DNA of 64,000 nt from JBAZWV01 sp041660225 (lineage in GTDB: Bacteria > Patescibacteriota > Patescibacteriia > 2-12-FULL-60-25), in the NCBI GenBank assembly GCA_041660225.1, contig JBAZWV010000002.1, forward strand, positions 310,001 through 374,000. Direction: 5' to 3'. The notes beneath the pieces were generated by a model. The model made no database searches, was not told the DNA's origin, and was given only the letters and a program-made list of their open reading frames with translations. The stretch's first letter is position 1. Each line of letters opens with the position of its first letter. The translations under genes were made by a program, and so were the position numbers. Shown here in pieces: positions 28,290 through 36,041 of this stretch.

Positions 28290-28351
28290 CTTCAAGGGAA
28301 GGTGGTTTGTACAACACTCTCGGGAACATCACTCGATGTTCCCGTTCCCGT
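28287..28351 (+). ncRNA. Structured RNA element S2 overlapping a stop codon
   Basis: TAGCTTCAAGGGAA, GGTGGTTTGTACAACACTC, hairpin CGGGAACAT/ATGTTCCCG, then TTCCC. The conserved blocks match S1, while the hairpin arms differ but still pair. Further hairpins follow before the next gene (CCCGTTTCG/CGAAACGGG and CTGCCC/GGGCAG). Confidence 0.65.
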
Positions 28352-28478
28352 TTCGGATCGCGATTCCTCGCGCTTCGAAACGGGGAAATGGGTTCCTCGG
28401 TCCGGACACAAGGGTAGATTGTTCTGCCCAACACGTTCGGGCAGTACACACAAAAACAACACCTGCCCTGGAGATCCC

Positions 28479-28814
28479 GTGGATCGAACAACCATCGAAT
28501 TCCGCTTTGCGAGCCTCACGCACTCCCCCTGCACGGACGACGTTCCCGGCGATAGTTTCTTCGCGGATCTCGTGAAGGATGGTCTGCAACATGCCGTCTG
28601 GGGAACGCAGCTCGAAGCTGCATTCCTTCGATACGTGACGCGGACCTTCTACGCGAAGTTCCGCAGCCACCACGCGCGACCCTCATCCTCGCGATGTCCG
28701 CCCCCCTTGCTTCCGGCTCTGCTCGAAGAGATGTGGTTGCAACGCAAGGTGAACGCGTTCTCGATCGCGCCGCCGATCCAACTCGAAGACGACGATATCG
28801 AGATCGCCGCCTAA
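28479..28814 (+). CDS. Orphan protein (111 residues)
   Basis: The GTG at 28479 follows TGGAGATCCC. The sequence begins MDRTTIEFRFASLTH, has a central helical part (FFADLVKDGLQHAVWGTQLE), a basic stretch rich in arginine and serine, and an acidic end (EDDDIEIAA). I recognise no family. The upstream gap of about 190 nt carries S2 and two more GC-rich hairpins. The downstream gap starts with a 13-bp perfect hairpin. Confidence 0.62.
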   Translation: MDRTTIEFRFASLTHSPCTDDVPGDSFFADLVKDGLQHAVWGTQLEAAFLRYVTRTFYAKFRSHHARPSSSRCPPPLLPALLEEMWLQRKVNAFSIAPPIQLEDDDIEIAA

Positions 28815-28827
28815 CCGCTCTTTCACC

Positions 28828-28926
28828 TCGGACCGAAGCAGAAACCCTTTCTGCTTCGGTCTCCGATTCCGATCGTTGAATCTCTCTTCGACGATCGAAA
28901 TCGGGGCAACCCGCTTGCGCAAGCGT
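28828..28926 (+). other. Three hairpins between island genes
   Basis: ACCGAAGCAGAAA/TTTCTGCTTCGGT is a perfect 13-bp stem with a 3-base loop. CCGATT-CC-GATCGT pairs with ACGATC-GA-AATCGG. CGCTTGCGCAAGCG is a 14-bp palindrome. There is no T-run after any of them. Confidence 0.6.
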
Positions 28927-28952
28927 TTCGCGCAGGAAATACTGTCATCATC

Positions 28953-29126
28953 ATGGCCAAAAAACGCAGCCATCCCGTTTCTCCTCCCAAGGAAAAACGA
29001 CTGATCCTCACGATCAAACGCGGAGACGTAAAGGTGCGAAAAGCCCTTCCGCCTCCCGTTCAGACGCATCGTTCCGCCAAAACTTATCGACGCAAACCGA
29101 AACACGGCACACGGAACGAGGAATAA
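28953..29126 (+). CDS. Orphan small basic protein (57 residues)
   Basis: The ATG at 28953 opens a 57-codon frame: MAKKRSHPVSPPKEKRLILT, then KRGDVKVRKALPPP and a basic C-terminus (RSAKTYRRKPKHGTRNEE). About a third of residues are Lys or Arg, so RNA or DNA binding is plausible. It sits between two structured RNA regions. AGGA lies about 13 bases upstream, a weak ribosome binding site. No family is recognised. Confidence 0.55.
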   Translation: MAKKRSHPVSPPKEKRLILTIKRGDVKVRKALPPPVQTHRSAKTYRRKPKHGTRNEE

Positions 29127-29141
29127 TCGTTCGTCCCTTTG

Positions 29142-29308
29142 TTCCGAGAGACATGGAGGCAGAAGCCCTGGTGTCACAACCGGGGTGAAGCCCAACCCTC
29201 CCCGTGCGGCTCCGGCGTACGCTGGACCCACATGCACGATGGAGAAGGCTTCTCGGTTCGCGGACGGCTCCTGCCTCACCGCGAGCTTCGCCTCCAGCTC
29301 TCTCGGAA
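29142..29308 (+). ncRNA. Structured RNA element R4
   Basis: About 167 nt. Terminal helix TTCCGAGAG/CTCTCGGAA, a 3-by-3 internal loop, then TGGAGGC/GCCTCCA. Inside are CCCTGGT-GTCACA-ACCGGGG, GAGAA/TTCTC and TCGCGG/CCGCGA. The TGGAGG block after the outer helix and the 3' hairpin before the closing strand match the layout of R1-R3. It precedes the gene at 29351. Confidence 0.7.
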
Positions 29309-29350
29309 TAACGACGGACGTTGTTCTTTAAACAAAGGAAAAATCAATTC

Positions 29351-29581
29351 ATGGGAAAACGTCACCGGGGATCCGTCACGGATCATCTCGCTCGGAACGC
29401 AACGATTGCGATCATCGGTTTCATCGTCGTTGGCTTCATCATCGAAAGCTGGTTGCTGGGGATCATTGTCCCCGTGATCTACCTGTGCGTGTATCAAGCG
29501 CTGATCTGGATGCACCCTCACGCTTCAAACGAGGATATTCGTCCTCGTCGCACCCCTCTTTCACGAAAGGACCGAACATGA
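29351..29581 (+). CDS. Orphan membrane protein (76 residues, two membrane segments)
   Basis: The ATG at 29351 starts MGKRHRGSVTDHLARN, a basic N-terminus. Two hydrophobic segments follow (about residues 18-33 and 35-52: ATIAIIGFIVVGFII and WLLGIIVPVIYLCVYQ), then a basic tail (RPRRTPLSRKDRT). It is a hairpin-type small membrane protein of unknown family. Its TGA overlaps the next ATG by 4 nt, so translation is coupled. Confidence 0.65.
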   Translation: MGKRHRGSVTDHLARNATIAIIGFIVVGFIIESWLLGIIVPVIYLCVYQALIWMHPHASNEDIRPRRTPLSRKDRT

Positions 29582-29937
29582 AAAAGAACGTCATTCGCTC
29601 CGTGAGCGGCTGCCGGAAACATGCGGACGGCACGTGGCGACAACGGTACATCGTCGATCTCGACAGCGCTCCGCTGGATGAAAAAGACGATGCAGATCGT
29701 TTTCTCGACAGCGTACGGGACCAGGAGTTCCTCGCAGAAGCCGCACGCGATGCGGAAAAAGCAGGTGCGCCCCTCACAGCCGAAAGCGTCCGTGAGTACA
29801 GTGTGCAACGGCGTGCAAAAGCGGACCTTCTCAAGGCACCGACCCTCGCGGACGACGTGGACGAAATTCGTTTCGTGGCCAAACCGCTACGAGATGCCAT
29901 CGTCGACATCGTCAAAGACCGCGGCTCTCTGAATTGA
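29578..29937 (+). CDS. Orphan protein (119 residues)
   Basis: The ATG at 29578 overlaps the preceding stop and has GAAAGGACC upstream. The first 35 residues (SGCRKHADGTWRQRYIVDLD) look like a small beta unit. The rest is helical and charged (DADRFLDSVRDQEFLAEAARDAEKAG). No signal peptide is seen and no family is recognised. It is followed by an 11-bp hairpin (29958-29987) and a 20-bp palindrome (30000-30019). Confidence 0.62.
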   Translation: MKKNVIRSVSGCRKHADGTWRQRYIVDLDSAPLDEKDDADRFLDSVRDQEFLAEAARDAEKAGAPLTAESVREYSVQRRAKADLLKAPTLADDVDEIRFVAKPLRDAIVDIVKDRGSLN

Positions 29938-29957
29938 TTCTCCTCTCGTAGGACGTT

Positions 29958-30019
29958 GGCGCTCATCCAGATTCTCGGATGAGCGCCTCCCCACTTTATG
30001 ATCCGACACGTGTCGGATC
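29958..30019 (+). other. 11-bp hairpin and 20-bp perfect palindrome
   Basis: GGCGCTCATCC pairs with GGATGAGCGCC (29958-29987); GGCGCTCAT also occurs in R1 and R2. It is followed by GATCCGACACGTGTCGGATC, a perfect palindrome at 30000-30019. Confidence 0.7.
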
Positions 30020-30072
30020 CCGAAGCGGGGAAGCGAACAACGCGACCCAACAAACAGAAAGGCGTACATTGC

Positions 30073-30483
30073 ATGGAACAACACGAAGAAATGATGTGGT
30101 TACGAAGCGTCGCACTCACTGAAGGAATCGAGGCCGCTCGGGCATTCATCCTCTTAGAGAAAGGCGACACGTATCTCGAACACGTCACCATCAAGCGGGA
30201 TTTTCTGCTGGAATGCCAGTTCGAAAAACGGCGTGAGCTCTTCCGCGAACGGGACAAGCACCGTACGAAGCTGGAAGAGCTGCGTCGGGAGGATGAGCGG
30301 ATCCACCGCGAAATCCAACCGCGTACGCGGACGCCAGGAGGACCGCCCTTCACGCTCAAGGATCTTCTGCCGATCTATCGGGCACAGCGTGAAACCAATA
30401 TCATGCTTCAACAGATCGAATATCTGTTGAGCAGTCTCAACCGGGAGGAACAACGCATCAGAGACTACTTTTCATTCGTGTAA
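30073..30483 (+). CDS. Orphan coiled-coil protein (136 residues)
   Basis: The ATG at 30073 follows AGAAAGGCG. The protein is almost all helix. Residues about 40-80 (FEKRRELFRERDKHRTKLEE and onward) have heptad-like charge spacing, and a second helix ends the protein (RETNIMLQQIEYLLSSLN). A short proline-rich hinge (TRTPGGPPFTLKD) separates them. No known family. It is followed by a 9-bp GC hairpin at 30490-30515. Confidence 0.62.
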   Translation: MEQHEEMMWLRSVALTEGIEAARAFILLEKGDTYLEHVTIKRDFLLECQFEKRRELFRERDKHRTKLEELRREDERIHREIQPRTRTPGGPPFTLKDLLPIYRAQRETNIMLQQIEYLLSSLNREEQRIRDYFSFV

Positions 30484-30489
30484 TACCTT

Positions 30490-30662
30490 GGGGAACAGGT
30501 GAGCATCTGTTCCCCGTCCCCCCTTTCGTCCCTGAAGTTCAGAGACGGAGCGGGGGGCGGACAATTCGGTCCGGTATCCTTTTCGTCAAAAGGTCACTCC
30601 TCGGCCAAAAAATACTCCACGGCTCTTGAGCAGTGGAGCGGGCCAGGTAACCCTTAACAACA
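30490..30662 (+). other. Cluster of strong hairpins before the last island gene
   Basis: GGGGAACAG/CTGTTCCCC (30490-30515); CCCCCC...GTC-CTGAA-G-TTCAG-GAC...GGGGGG (about 30517-30558); CTCCAC/GTGGAG inside GGCC/GGCC (about 30603-30643). They fill most of the 263-nt gap to the gene at 30747. Confidence 0.6.
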
Positions 30663-30746
30663 CAGAAAAGGATTCCCTCACACGTAGAGACGCACGTTCA
30701 CAAATACACATCATGTGGATACCCATTCCACAGGAAGGCTTGTCAC

Positions 30747-31706
30747 ATGGAACAGTACGATGCGCATTTTCAGCACAGCCTCGTTACCCCTCCCCACCCC
30801 GAAGTCGAGGTGGACATCTTCTACAGGTTGGATCGCAATGAACCAACGATGAGCACCGAAGACGTCATCTTCGCACTCGGACTCGATCCGAAGAGCGCCA
30901 CGGTTTCGGCGATCATTCCGAACTACGTGGCGGATCTCGTCATCACGCTCAAACGACAATCCCTGAAGTACCGGCGATCGCGGGTCAGTCATCTCAAAAA
31001 ACTGGCTTCGTCTCCCGACCCTGCAAAGGTCATCGCGCACGCCGATCGTCTCAAAGGAAACGAACGCTTCCTCAAACCGCTCCGCGACCAATTCGAGACG
31101 GAGTACGGGAGGCCAGCCGAATCGTGGGAGATCGAAGACTTCTGCAAAGTGGAGGCGGAGCGCAATCTCATTCGACGCGAGCATCCTCTCTACGGAATCG
31201 AAAAGCGCTACTACGACGGAATCGCGTCGGGGAGGACCAGCGTCTACGTGCTGCAAAATCGACTCGCATGTCAAGAAGGTGACGACGAACCCATGCGTCC
31301 CTTCCGTGCCGCATTCGACAAGTTCGAACGCGTGCGGAAACAGGCATCGCCTCTCTGGCACTTCGTCCAAAAAGGGGCTGCGCAAATATTCCGCCTCGGA
31401 CAAATCGAGGGGGAAGACGGGTTCACCGGCATCGGTCTCTACCAGGATGCGACGCTCATCGTGATCCCGCTCGAGCTCTACCAACGAGCTCTGCGGACCA
31501 AGGTCGAGCTGACGCATCATGTGATCCCCGCACTCCCGCGGCGGTCCTATCACATCGAACGCCTTCCCGACACCACACGGCCTTCCGACGACGTCCCCGC
31601 GACGAGCTCCCCTGTGGAGCCCCCCGCGGACGACGAACCGGAAGCGCCTCGCTCGGAGGAATCAAGTAACTCTGTCGATGGGACAGAGGTACCGCTCCTC
31701 CACTAA
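30747..31706 (+). CDS. Orphan protein (319 residues), last gene of the island
   Basis: The ATG at 30747 follows CAGGAAGG. The first two thirds are helical and basic (KRQSLKYRRSRVSHLKKLAS near residue 72), with a middle region containing YGRPAESWEIEDFCKVEAE. The region around 205-255 is more compact (SPLWHFVQKGAAQIFRLGQI, then GIGLYQDATLIVIPLELYQR). The C-terminal 45 residues are Pro/Glu/Ser-rich and probably disordered. No signal peptide or catalytic motif is recognised. It is the largest island gene and is followed by a GC hairpin and a strong terminator. Confidence 0.68.
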   Translation: MEQYDAHFQHSLVTPPHPEVEVDIFYRLDRNEPTMSTEDVIFALGLDPKSATVSAIIPNYVADLVITLKRQSLKYRRSRVSHLKKLASSPDPAKVIAHADRLKGNERFLKPLRDQFETEYGRPAESWEIEDFCKVEAERNLIRREHPLYGIEKRYYDGIASGRTSVYVLQNRLACQEGDDEPMRPFRAAFDKFERVRKQASPLWHFVQKGAAQIFRLGQIEGEDGFTGIGLYQDATLIVIPLELYQRALRTKVELTHHVIPALPRRSYHIERLPDTTRPSDDVPATSSPVEPPADDEPEAPRSEESSNSVDGTEVPLLH

Positions 31707-31718
31707 CCACACCCTTTT

Positions 31719-31750
31719 CGCGGAGCGAAGCCTCGTGCTTCGTCTCCGCG
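31719..31750 (+). other. Hairpin preceding the island terminator
   Basis: CGCGGAG-C-GAAGC, a short loop, then GCTTC-GT-CTCCGCG. No T-run; the true terminator follows directly. Confidence 0.6.
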
Positions 31751-31752
31751 GA

Positions 31753-31800
31753 CCCATGGATATCTCGCCACGTTGGCTGAGACGTCCATGGGATTTTTTT
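31753..31800 (+). terminator. Intrinsic terminator of the orphan island
   Basis: CCCATGGA and TCCATGGG with inner TCTC/GAGA pairing, followed by ATTTTTTTA. Confidence 0.85.
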
Positions 31801-31810
31801 ATTGCATATC

Positions 31811-31839
31811 TTGACAGTGCGTTTGCGGTTCCGTATCTT
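31811..31839 (+). promoter_or_regulatory. Promoter of the 6S-like RNA
   Basis: TTGACA, 17-bp spacer, TATCTT. No coding frame follows before the hairpin RNA ends, so it drives a non-coding RNA. Confidence 0.75.
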
Positions 31840-31845
31840 TCATGG

Positions 31846-31993
31846 ACGCTTTCTTTGATCTGCGAAACGGTGCGAGCATTCTAACGTTGACGTTGATGGA
31901 CCCCTCCGACCTCGTCGGAGGATCTCTCCTCCCATGAACACCGATGTTTTCTCTTGCGTGTCATCGGTTCGCAGATCAAAGGAAGTCTTTTTT
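31846..31993 (+). ncRNA. Stand-alone 6S-like structured RNA
   Basis: About 148 nt. The two ends close by a perfect 14-bp helix (CTTTGATCTGCGAA at 31853-31866 with TTCGCAGATCAAAG at 31968-31981), extendable outward by a few pairs. An apical hairpin CCTCCGAC-CTC-GTCGGAGG and a 3'-side hairpin CCGATG/CATCGG flank open regions. A T-run (31987-31993) ends it. One long closed rod with a central open region is the architecture of 6S RNA, which binds RNA polymerase. No primary-sequence signature proves that identity. It does not contain the SRP, RNase P or tmRNA core motifs. Confidence 0.65.
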
Positions 31994-32678
31994 ATTGTTG
32001 CGGGATCGTTGGACGTTCGTACGTGATACGCCGGACTTCGCTGACGGATGATCCGAAACGACGACGCGCTTCGATGGTCAGTGTCATCGAACCGCGTGGA
32101 ATGTCGAACGAGATAAAAAATCCACCTTCGCGATCGACGACGGCCGGTCGGCCATTCACGGTTACGACCGCGGATGGATCTGTTGTTCCACGCACATCCA
32201 CGCGCGGGATATCCAAAATCGCACCGTCCATCGGCGTCATTACGACAAGCGGCGGCGCATTCTGAAGCAATCGTCCCTGCCACACAAAATATCCGGCCGT
32301 AAGTGCAACAACGAATAAAAATCCGGCAAACGCCATCGCGTGTGCCAACACAAAAAAATCACGCGCTCTCGGCGGCCGATCGCGTTTGATCGTCGTCACG
32401 TTATTCATCCCGCGCGCCTCAACAAGCTCGCGGTATTTTTTGATGAAATATCCGGGTCGTCCTTCGAGGGCCGTCACGAGCGAACGCACGTGTCGTTCCG
32501 CATACGTTGGATCGACCAAATCTCCGAGACGCTCTTCTTCAAGCGCCAGGATAACCGACGAATGAATCTTTGTGATCGCTCCCAAATCGTCAAGCGAAAG
32601 TCCACGCAATTCGCGTAACTCGCAAAGATCATGACCGAACCCTGTGCCCTCGGCCAAATGCTTGTGTACGAAAGACAT
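31992..32678 (-). CDS. RodZ-like membrane protein (HTH, one membrane segment, Ig-like domain)
   Basis: 228 residues. The N-terminal HTH_25-type domain (ELRGLSLDDLGAITKIHSSV, then LALEEERLGDLVDPTYAERH) matches RodZ. One membrane helix lies at about residues 112-135. The external part (about 143-220) has VVMTPMDGAILDIPRVDVRG followed by a beta-sandwich of the glucodextranase-B/Ig type. RodZ links MreB to the wall machinery in rods; whether this protein does so is not shown, as no mreB is in the window. It lies 3 nt after ftsK. Confidence 0.78.
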   Translation of the reverse strand: MSFVHKHLAEGTGFGHDLCELRELRGLSLDDLGAITKIHSSVILALEEERLGDLVDPTYAERHVRSLVTALEGRPGYFIKKYRELVEARGMNNVTTIKRDRPPRARDFFVLAHAMAFAGFLFVVALTAGYFVWQGRLLQNAPPLVVMTPMDGAILDIPRVDVRGTTDPSAVVTVNGRPAVVDREGGFFISFDIPRGSMTLTIEARRRFGSSVSEVRRITYERPTIPQQ

Positions 32679-32681
32679 AGG

Positions 32682-34907
32682 CTACATCCGATCTTCGTTG
32701 ATCGGTTCTTCCACCTCTTCAACCTGCGAAGGCGGAAGCGGAACCTGATCCAGCTGACGAGAGAACTGAACATTCAAAATTTCACGCGGCTTGGCACCGT
32801 CCCCCGGACCGATAAATCCTTCTTGTTCCAGCAGGTCGAGAAGACGCGCGGCACGGGCATATCCGACTTTGAGCCGGCGCTGCAGCAGTGACGCGGACGC
32901 TTTGCCCGCTCGGATAATTTCTTCTTTCGCGGTCGGAATCAGCGGATCGGAATCCTCTTCCACGGGAATGCCGTTCGTAAATTTGGTATCACCCCCGGCA
33001 GGGCGCTCCGTTATGGATACATCATAATCCGTCGGCTCATATTTGGATTTCAGGAACTCGACCACCCGCTTGATTTCGTCGTCAGATACGAATGATCCCT
33101 GCAGACGTCTCGGCGTCGGAAGATCGGAAGTCGAGAACAACATATCTCCGCGACCGATCAACTTATCTGCTCCCATTTGATCAAGAATCGTACGCGAATC
33201 CGTAGCCGATGCGACCGCAAACGCGATACGCGCCGGCACGTTCGCCTTGATGAGACCCGTGATGACGTCCACGGATGGGCGTTGCGTCGCGAGAATCAAG
33301 TGGATCCCCACGGCACGTGACATCTGTGCAAGACGCACGATCGAACCTTCAACATCAGACATTGCCGTCATCATGAGATCCGCGAGTTCGTCCACAACGA
33401 TCACGAGATACGGGATCTTTTCTTCGGCGCGGGCGTTGTAACTCGGCAGATCACGAGCGCCAAACTTCGAGAGCATGTCGAAACGACGATCCATTTCACG
33501 TAGCGCCCACTTGAGCGCATTCACGGTTTTCTCGACCTCCGTAATCACGGGCACAACAAGATGCGGAATGCCATTGTACGCCGGGAGTTCAACACGCTTC
33601 GGGTCAACCAAGAGCAACTTGAGATCGTCCGGACCATTCGCGTAGATGAGCGACATGAGAATGGTGTTGAGACAAACGGATTTTCCCGATCCCGTGGCAC
33701 CGGCAACCAGCAAGTGCGGCATTCGTGAAATATCCGCGACCCACGGCTTCCCGGAAACATCTTTTCCGAGCGCGAAATGCAAATTGTTTTTCCGTTCACG
33801 CCATTCACGCGCTTCCAAAATCTCTCGGAGACCCACGGTCGCCACGGATTGATTCGGAACTTCGACGCCGACAAGCGACTTGCCTGGAATCGGAGCCTCG
33901 ATACGAATCGGATGCGCCGCGAGTGCGAGAGCAAGATCGTTATGCAGTGCCGTGATCTTCGTGAGCTTCACGCCTTCGGATGGTTTGAGCGTGAATTGTG
34001 TCACCGTCGGTCCAACGGAGACCTCACCCATCTCAACGGGGATGCCAAAATTCTCAAGCGTGCGCTGAATGACGGTGGAGTTATGGACAATGTCTCCCGA
34101 CGTCGGACGTTGATCGCGTTTTGTAAGCAGCTCAAGCGGAATCTCCACACGAGGACGGCGTTTGCGAGGTTTAGGAGGTGGGAGCGGAGCGGCTGGATCG
34201 TCTCCTTCCGTCGCTTCGTCCGTTTCTTCTTCCTCCTCATCCGCTTCTTCTTCGATCGGCATCGGATTCACGGGTACCGGTTGCACAGCAACGGATTGTC
34301 GGATGACTTCTTCACGTCGCGCCGCCTGACGCGACACAAGCCAACGGAGCGGAGCGATCAGGAACAGGAACAGTCGCTTTAATACGTTCCAAATGGCGAC
34401 AAAAACATCCACGATGCGAGCAACGGACGTATTGAAGATAAGCAGAAGGGACACGACGGTCAGCGCGGCAAACAGTGTTCCTGCACCCAGTAATCCCAGC
34501 AGCTGAATGAACGGCGTCGCGATCATGAGTCCGAGCTTGCCTCCTGCCGTATCGAGCGCTTCTGCGACGGGAACGCTGTCAGCGAACGTTCCGATATTCA
34601 CTAATGGATTCAACGAAAAGAAAAACAACAGGAAGCCGATGTAATTCGTCGCCTTCATCGGCAACCGTTCCGGTGAAATCAAGTGATATCCGATCGCGAT
34701 CAAGAAGAACGGCAGAGCGATCTTGTCCCATCCGAGAACATGCGACATCGCTTCATCGAGCGAGATGCCAAGTTTTCCAGCCAAATCAAAGAGGGCGAGC
34801 AGCAAGAGCACAGCCATCGCGAAGACAACGACGGTAAGGATTCCCCGACGAGTTTCTGGATCGAGTGAGAGATCCAACGAAAAATTACGCTTGCGACGTC
34901 GTCCCAT
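32682..34907 (-). CDS. ftsK: DNA translocase FtsK/SpoIIIE
   Basis: 741 residues. About four membrane segments occupy the first 180 residues. A charged linker (EEEADEEEEETDEATEGDD) precedes the alpha/beta motor. Walker A is GATGSGKSVCLNTIL (about residue 410) and Walker B is YLVIVVDELADLMM. The motif RPSVDVITGLIKANVPARIA is family-typical. The C-terminal winged-helix gamma domain (LLQRRLKVGYARAARLLDLL) would read KOPS-like sites. The enzyme pumps chromosomal DNA through the division septum. Its promoter overlaps the end of recA. Confidence 0.95.
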   Translation of the reverse strand: MGRRRKRNFSLDLSLDPETRRGILTVVVFAMAVLLLLALFDLAGKLGISLDEAMSHVLGWDKIALPFFLIAIGYHLISPERLPMKATNYIGFLLFFFSLNPLVNIGTFADSVPVAEALDTAGGKLGLMIATPFIQLLGLLGAGTLFAALTVVSLLLIFNTSVARIVDVFVAIWNVLKRLFLFLIAPLRWLVSRQAARREEVIRQSVAVQPVPVNPMPIEEEADEEEEETDEATEGDDPAAPLPPPKPRKRRPRVEIPLELLTKRDQRPTSGDIVHNSTVIQRTLENFGIPVEMGEVSVGPTVTQFTLKPSEGVKLTKITALHNDLALALAAHPIRIEAPIPGKSLVGVEVPNQSVATVGLREILEAREWRERKNNLHFALGKDVSGKPWVADISRMPHLLVAGATGSGKSVCLNTILMSLIYANGPDDLKLLLVDPKRVELPAYNGIPHLVVPVITEVEKTVNALKWALREMDRRFDMLSKFGARDLPSYNARAEEKIPYLVIVVDELADLMMTAMSDVEGSIVRLAQMSRAVGIHLILATQRPSVDVITGLIKANVPARIAFAVASATDSRTILDQMGADKLIGRGDMLFSTSDLPTPRRLQGSFVSDDEIKRVVEFLKSKYEPTDYDVSITERPAGGDTKFTNGIPVEEDSDPLIPTAKEEIIRAGKASASLLQRRLKVGYARAARLLDLLEQEGFIGPGDGAKPREILNVQFSRQLDQVPLPPSQVEEVEEPINEDRM

Positions 34908-34919
34908 GAAGTTAGCCCT

Positions 34920-34948
34920 ATTCTAGCTGTATTTCCGCGTTCCTTCAA
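34920..34948 (-). promoter_or_regulatory. ftsK promoter overlapping the recA stop
   Basis: Minus strand TTGAAG, 17-bp spacer, TAGAAT, 12 bases before the ftsK ATG. Confidence 0.6.
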
Positions 34949-36030
34949 ACGTCGTCCGGCGGCGGAACGTCATCTTCTTGGTCTCCAGCAGGCGGACGCG
35001 ACAAGGCGTTGTCTTCATCTTCTTTGGAACGCCACGCAGCCAGCGTCTTCGCACGAATATCCTTGAACAAATCAGGACGTTCTCGAAGCGTCGTTTTGGC
35101 GTTCTCACGACCGACACCGAGTTTCTCCTCGCCAAAGCTGTAGGAGTTACCCGCCTTCTTAATGATGCCCATTTCGGTCCCGGTATCGAGAAGATCGCCG
35201 GAGAGCGAGATGCCTTCGTTATACATGATGTCGAATTCACACGTCCGGAACGGAGCCGCGACCTTATTCTTCACGATCTTGGCTTTGACGCGGTTGCCAA
35301 TGATCTTTTCGCCAAGCTTGATCTGCGCGCTGCGACGAACTTCGATACGCACGGACGAGTAGAACTTGAGTGCCATCCCTCCCGTCGTTGTTTCAGGGTT
35401 TCCGTAGACGATTCCGATCTTCTGACGAACCTGGTTGATAAAAATAACCGTTGCTTTTGAGCGCGAGATAATAGCTGTGAGCTTCCGAAGCGCCTGGCTC
35501 ATCAAACGAGCCTGAAGACCCATGTGGCTGTCCCCCATTTCACCTTCGAGTTCGGCTTTCGGTGTCAGTGCCGCGACAGAGTCAACGACAATCACATCAA
35601 CCGCGTTCGAACGCACGAGCGTCTCAACGATATCGAGTGCCTGTTCCCCGTTATCCGGTTGCGAGATGAGAAGATCATCCACCTTCACACCGATCTTGCG
35701 CGCATAATCCGGATCAAGCGCATGTTCCGCGTCCACGAAGGCAGCGATACCTCCCAAGTTCTGCATCTCAGCAACGATGTGTTGTGCGAGCGTCGTCTTT
35801 CCGGATGATTCCGGACCGTAAATTTCAACCACGCGACCACGCGGCACTCCCATCACGCCAAGAGCGAGATCGAGCGACAGACATCCCGTCGGAATAACTT
35901 CGACTTCCATCCGCTTTGCCTCTCCCAACCGCATGATGGACCCTTCACCAAAACGTTCTTTGATCTGATCGATGGCTTCCTGGGCCGCAACCCGGCGCTC
36001 ATCCCGTTCGTCATGTGCTTTTTTTGCCAT
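34945..36030 (-). CDS. recA: Recombinase RecA
   Basis: 361 residues. Walker A is GPESSGKTT, Walker B is VIVVDSVAAL, and the DNA-binding loops appear around MGDSHMGLQARLMSQALRK and NQVRQKIGIVYGNPETTTGG. The C-terminal tail is acidic (RPPAGDQEDDVPPPDDV). RecA forms filaments on single-stranded DNA, drives strand exchange and triggers LexA self-cleavage. I chose ATG 36030 (MAKKAHDERDERR) over an upstream start because the LexA-type box at 36042-36056 lies within that extension. Confidence 0.97.
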   Translation of the reverse strand: MAKKAHDERDERRVAAQEAIDQIKERFGEGSIMRLGEAKRMEVEVIPTGCLSLDLALGVMGVPRGRVVEIYGPESSGKTTLAQHIVAEMQNLGGIAAFVDAEHALDPDYARKIGVKVDDLLISQPDNGEQALDIVETLVRSNAVDVIVVDSVAALTPKAELEGEMGDSHMGLQARLMSQALRKLTAIISRSKATVIFINQVRQKIGIVYGNPETTTGGMALKFYSSVRIEVRRSAQIKLGEKIIGNRVKAKIVKNKVAAPFRTCEFDIMYNEGISLSGDLLDTGTEMGIIKKAGNSYSFGEEKLGVGRENAKTTLRERPDLFKDIRAKTLAAWRSKEDEDNALSRPPAGDQEDDVPPPDDV

Positions 36031-36041
36031 AGTGATAGTTT

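Noticed and set aside
26253..31800. Integrated phage or plasmid
   Set aside because: No integrase, capsid, terminase, replication gene or attachment repeats are visible, so there is no positive evidence.
31846..31993. SRP RNA, RNase P RNA or tmRNA
   Set aside because: None of their conserved core motifs is present; the same applies to the leader at 7618-7737 and to R1-R4.
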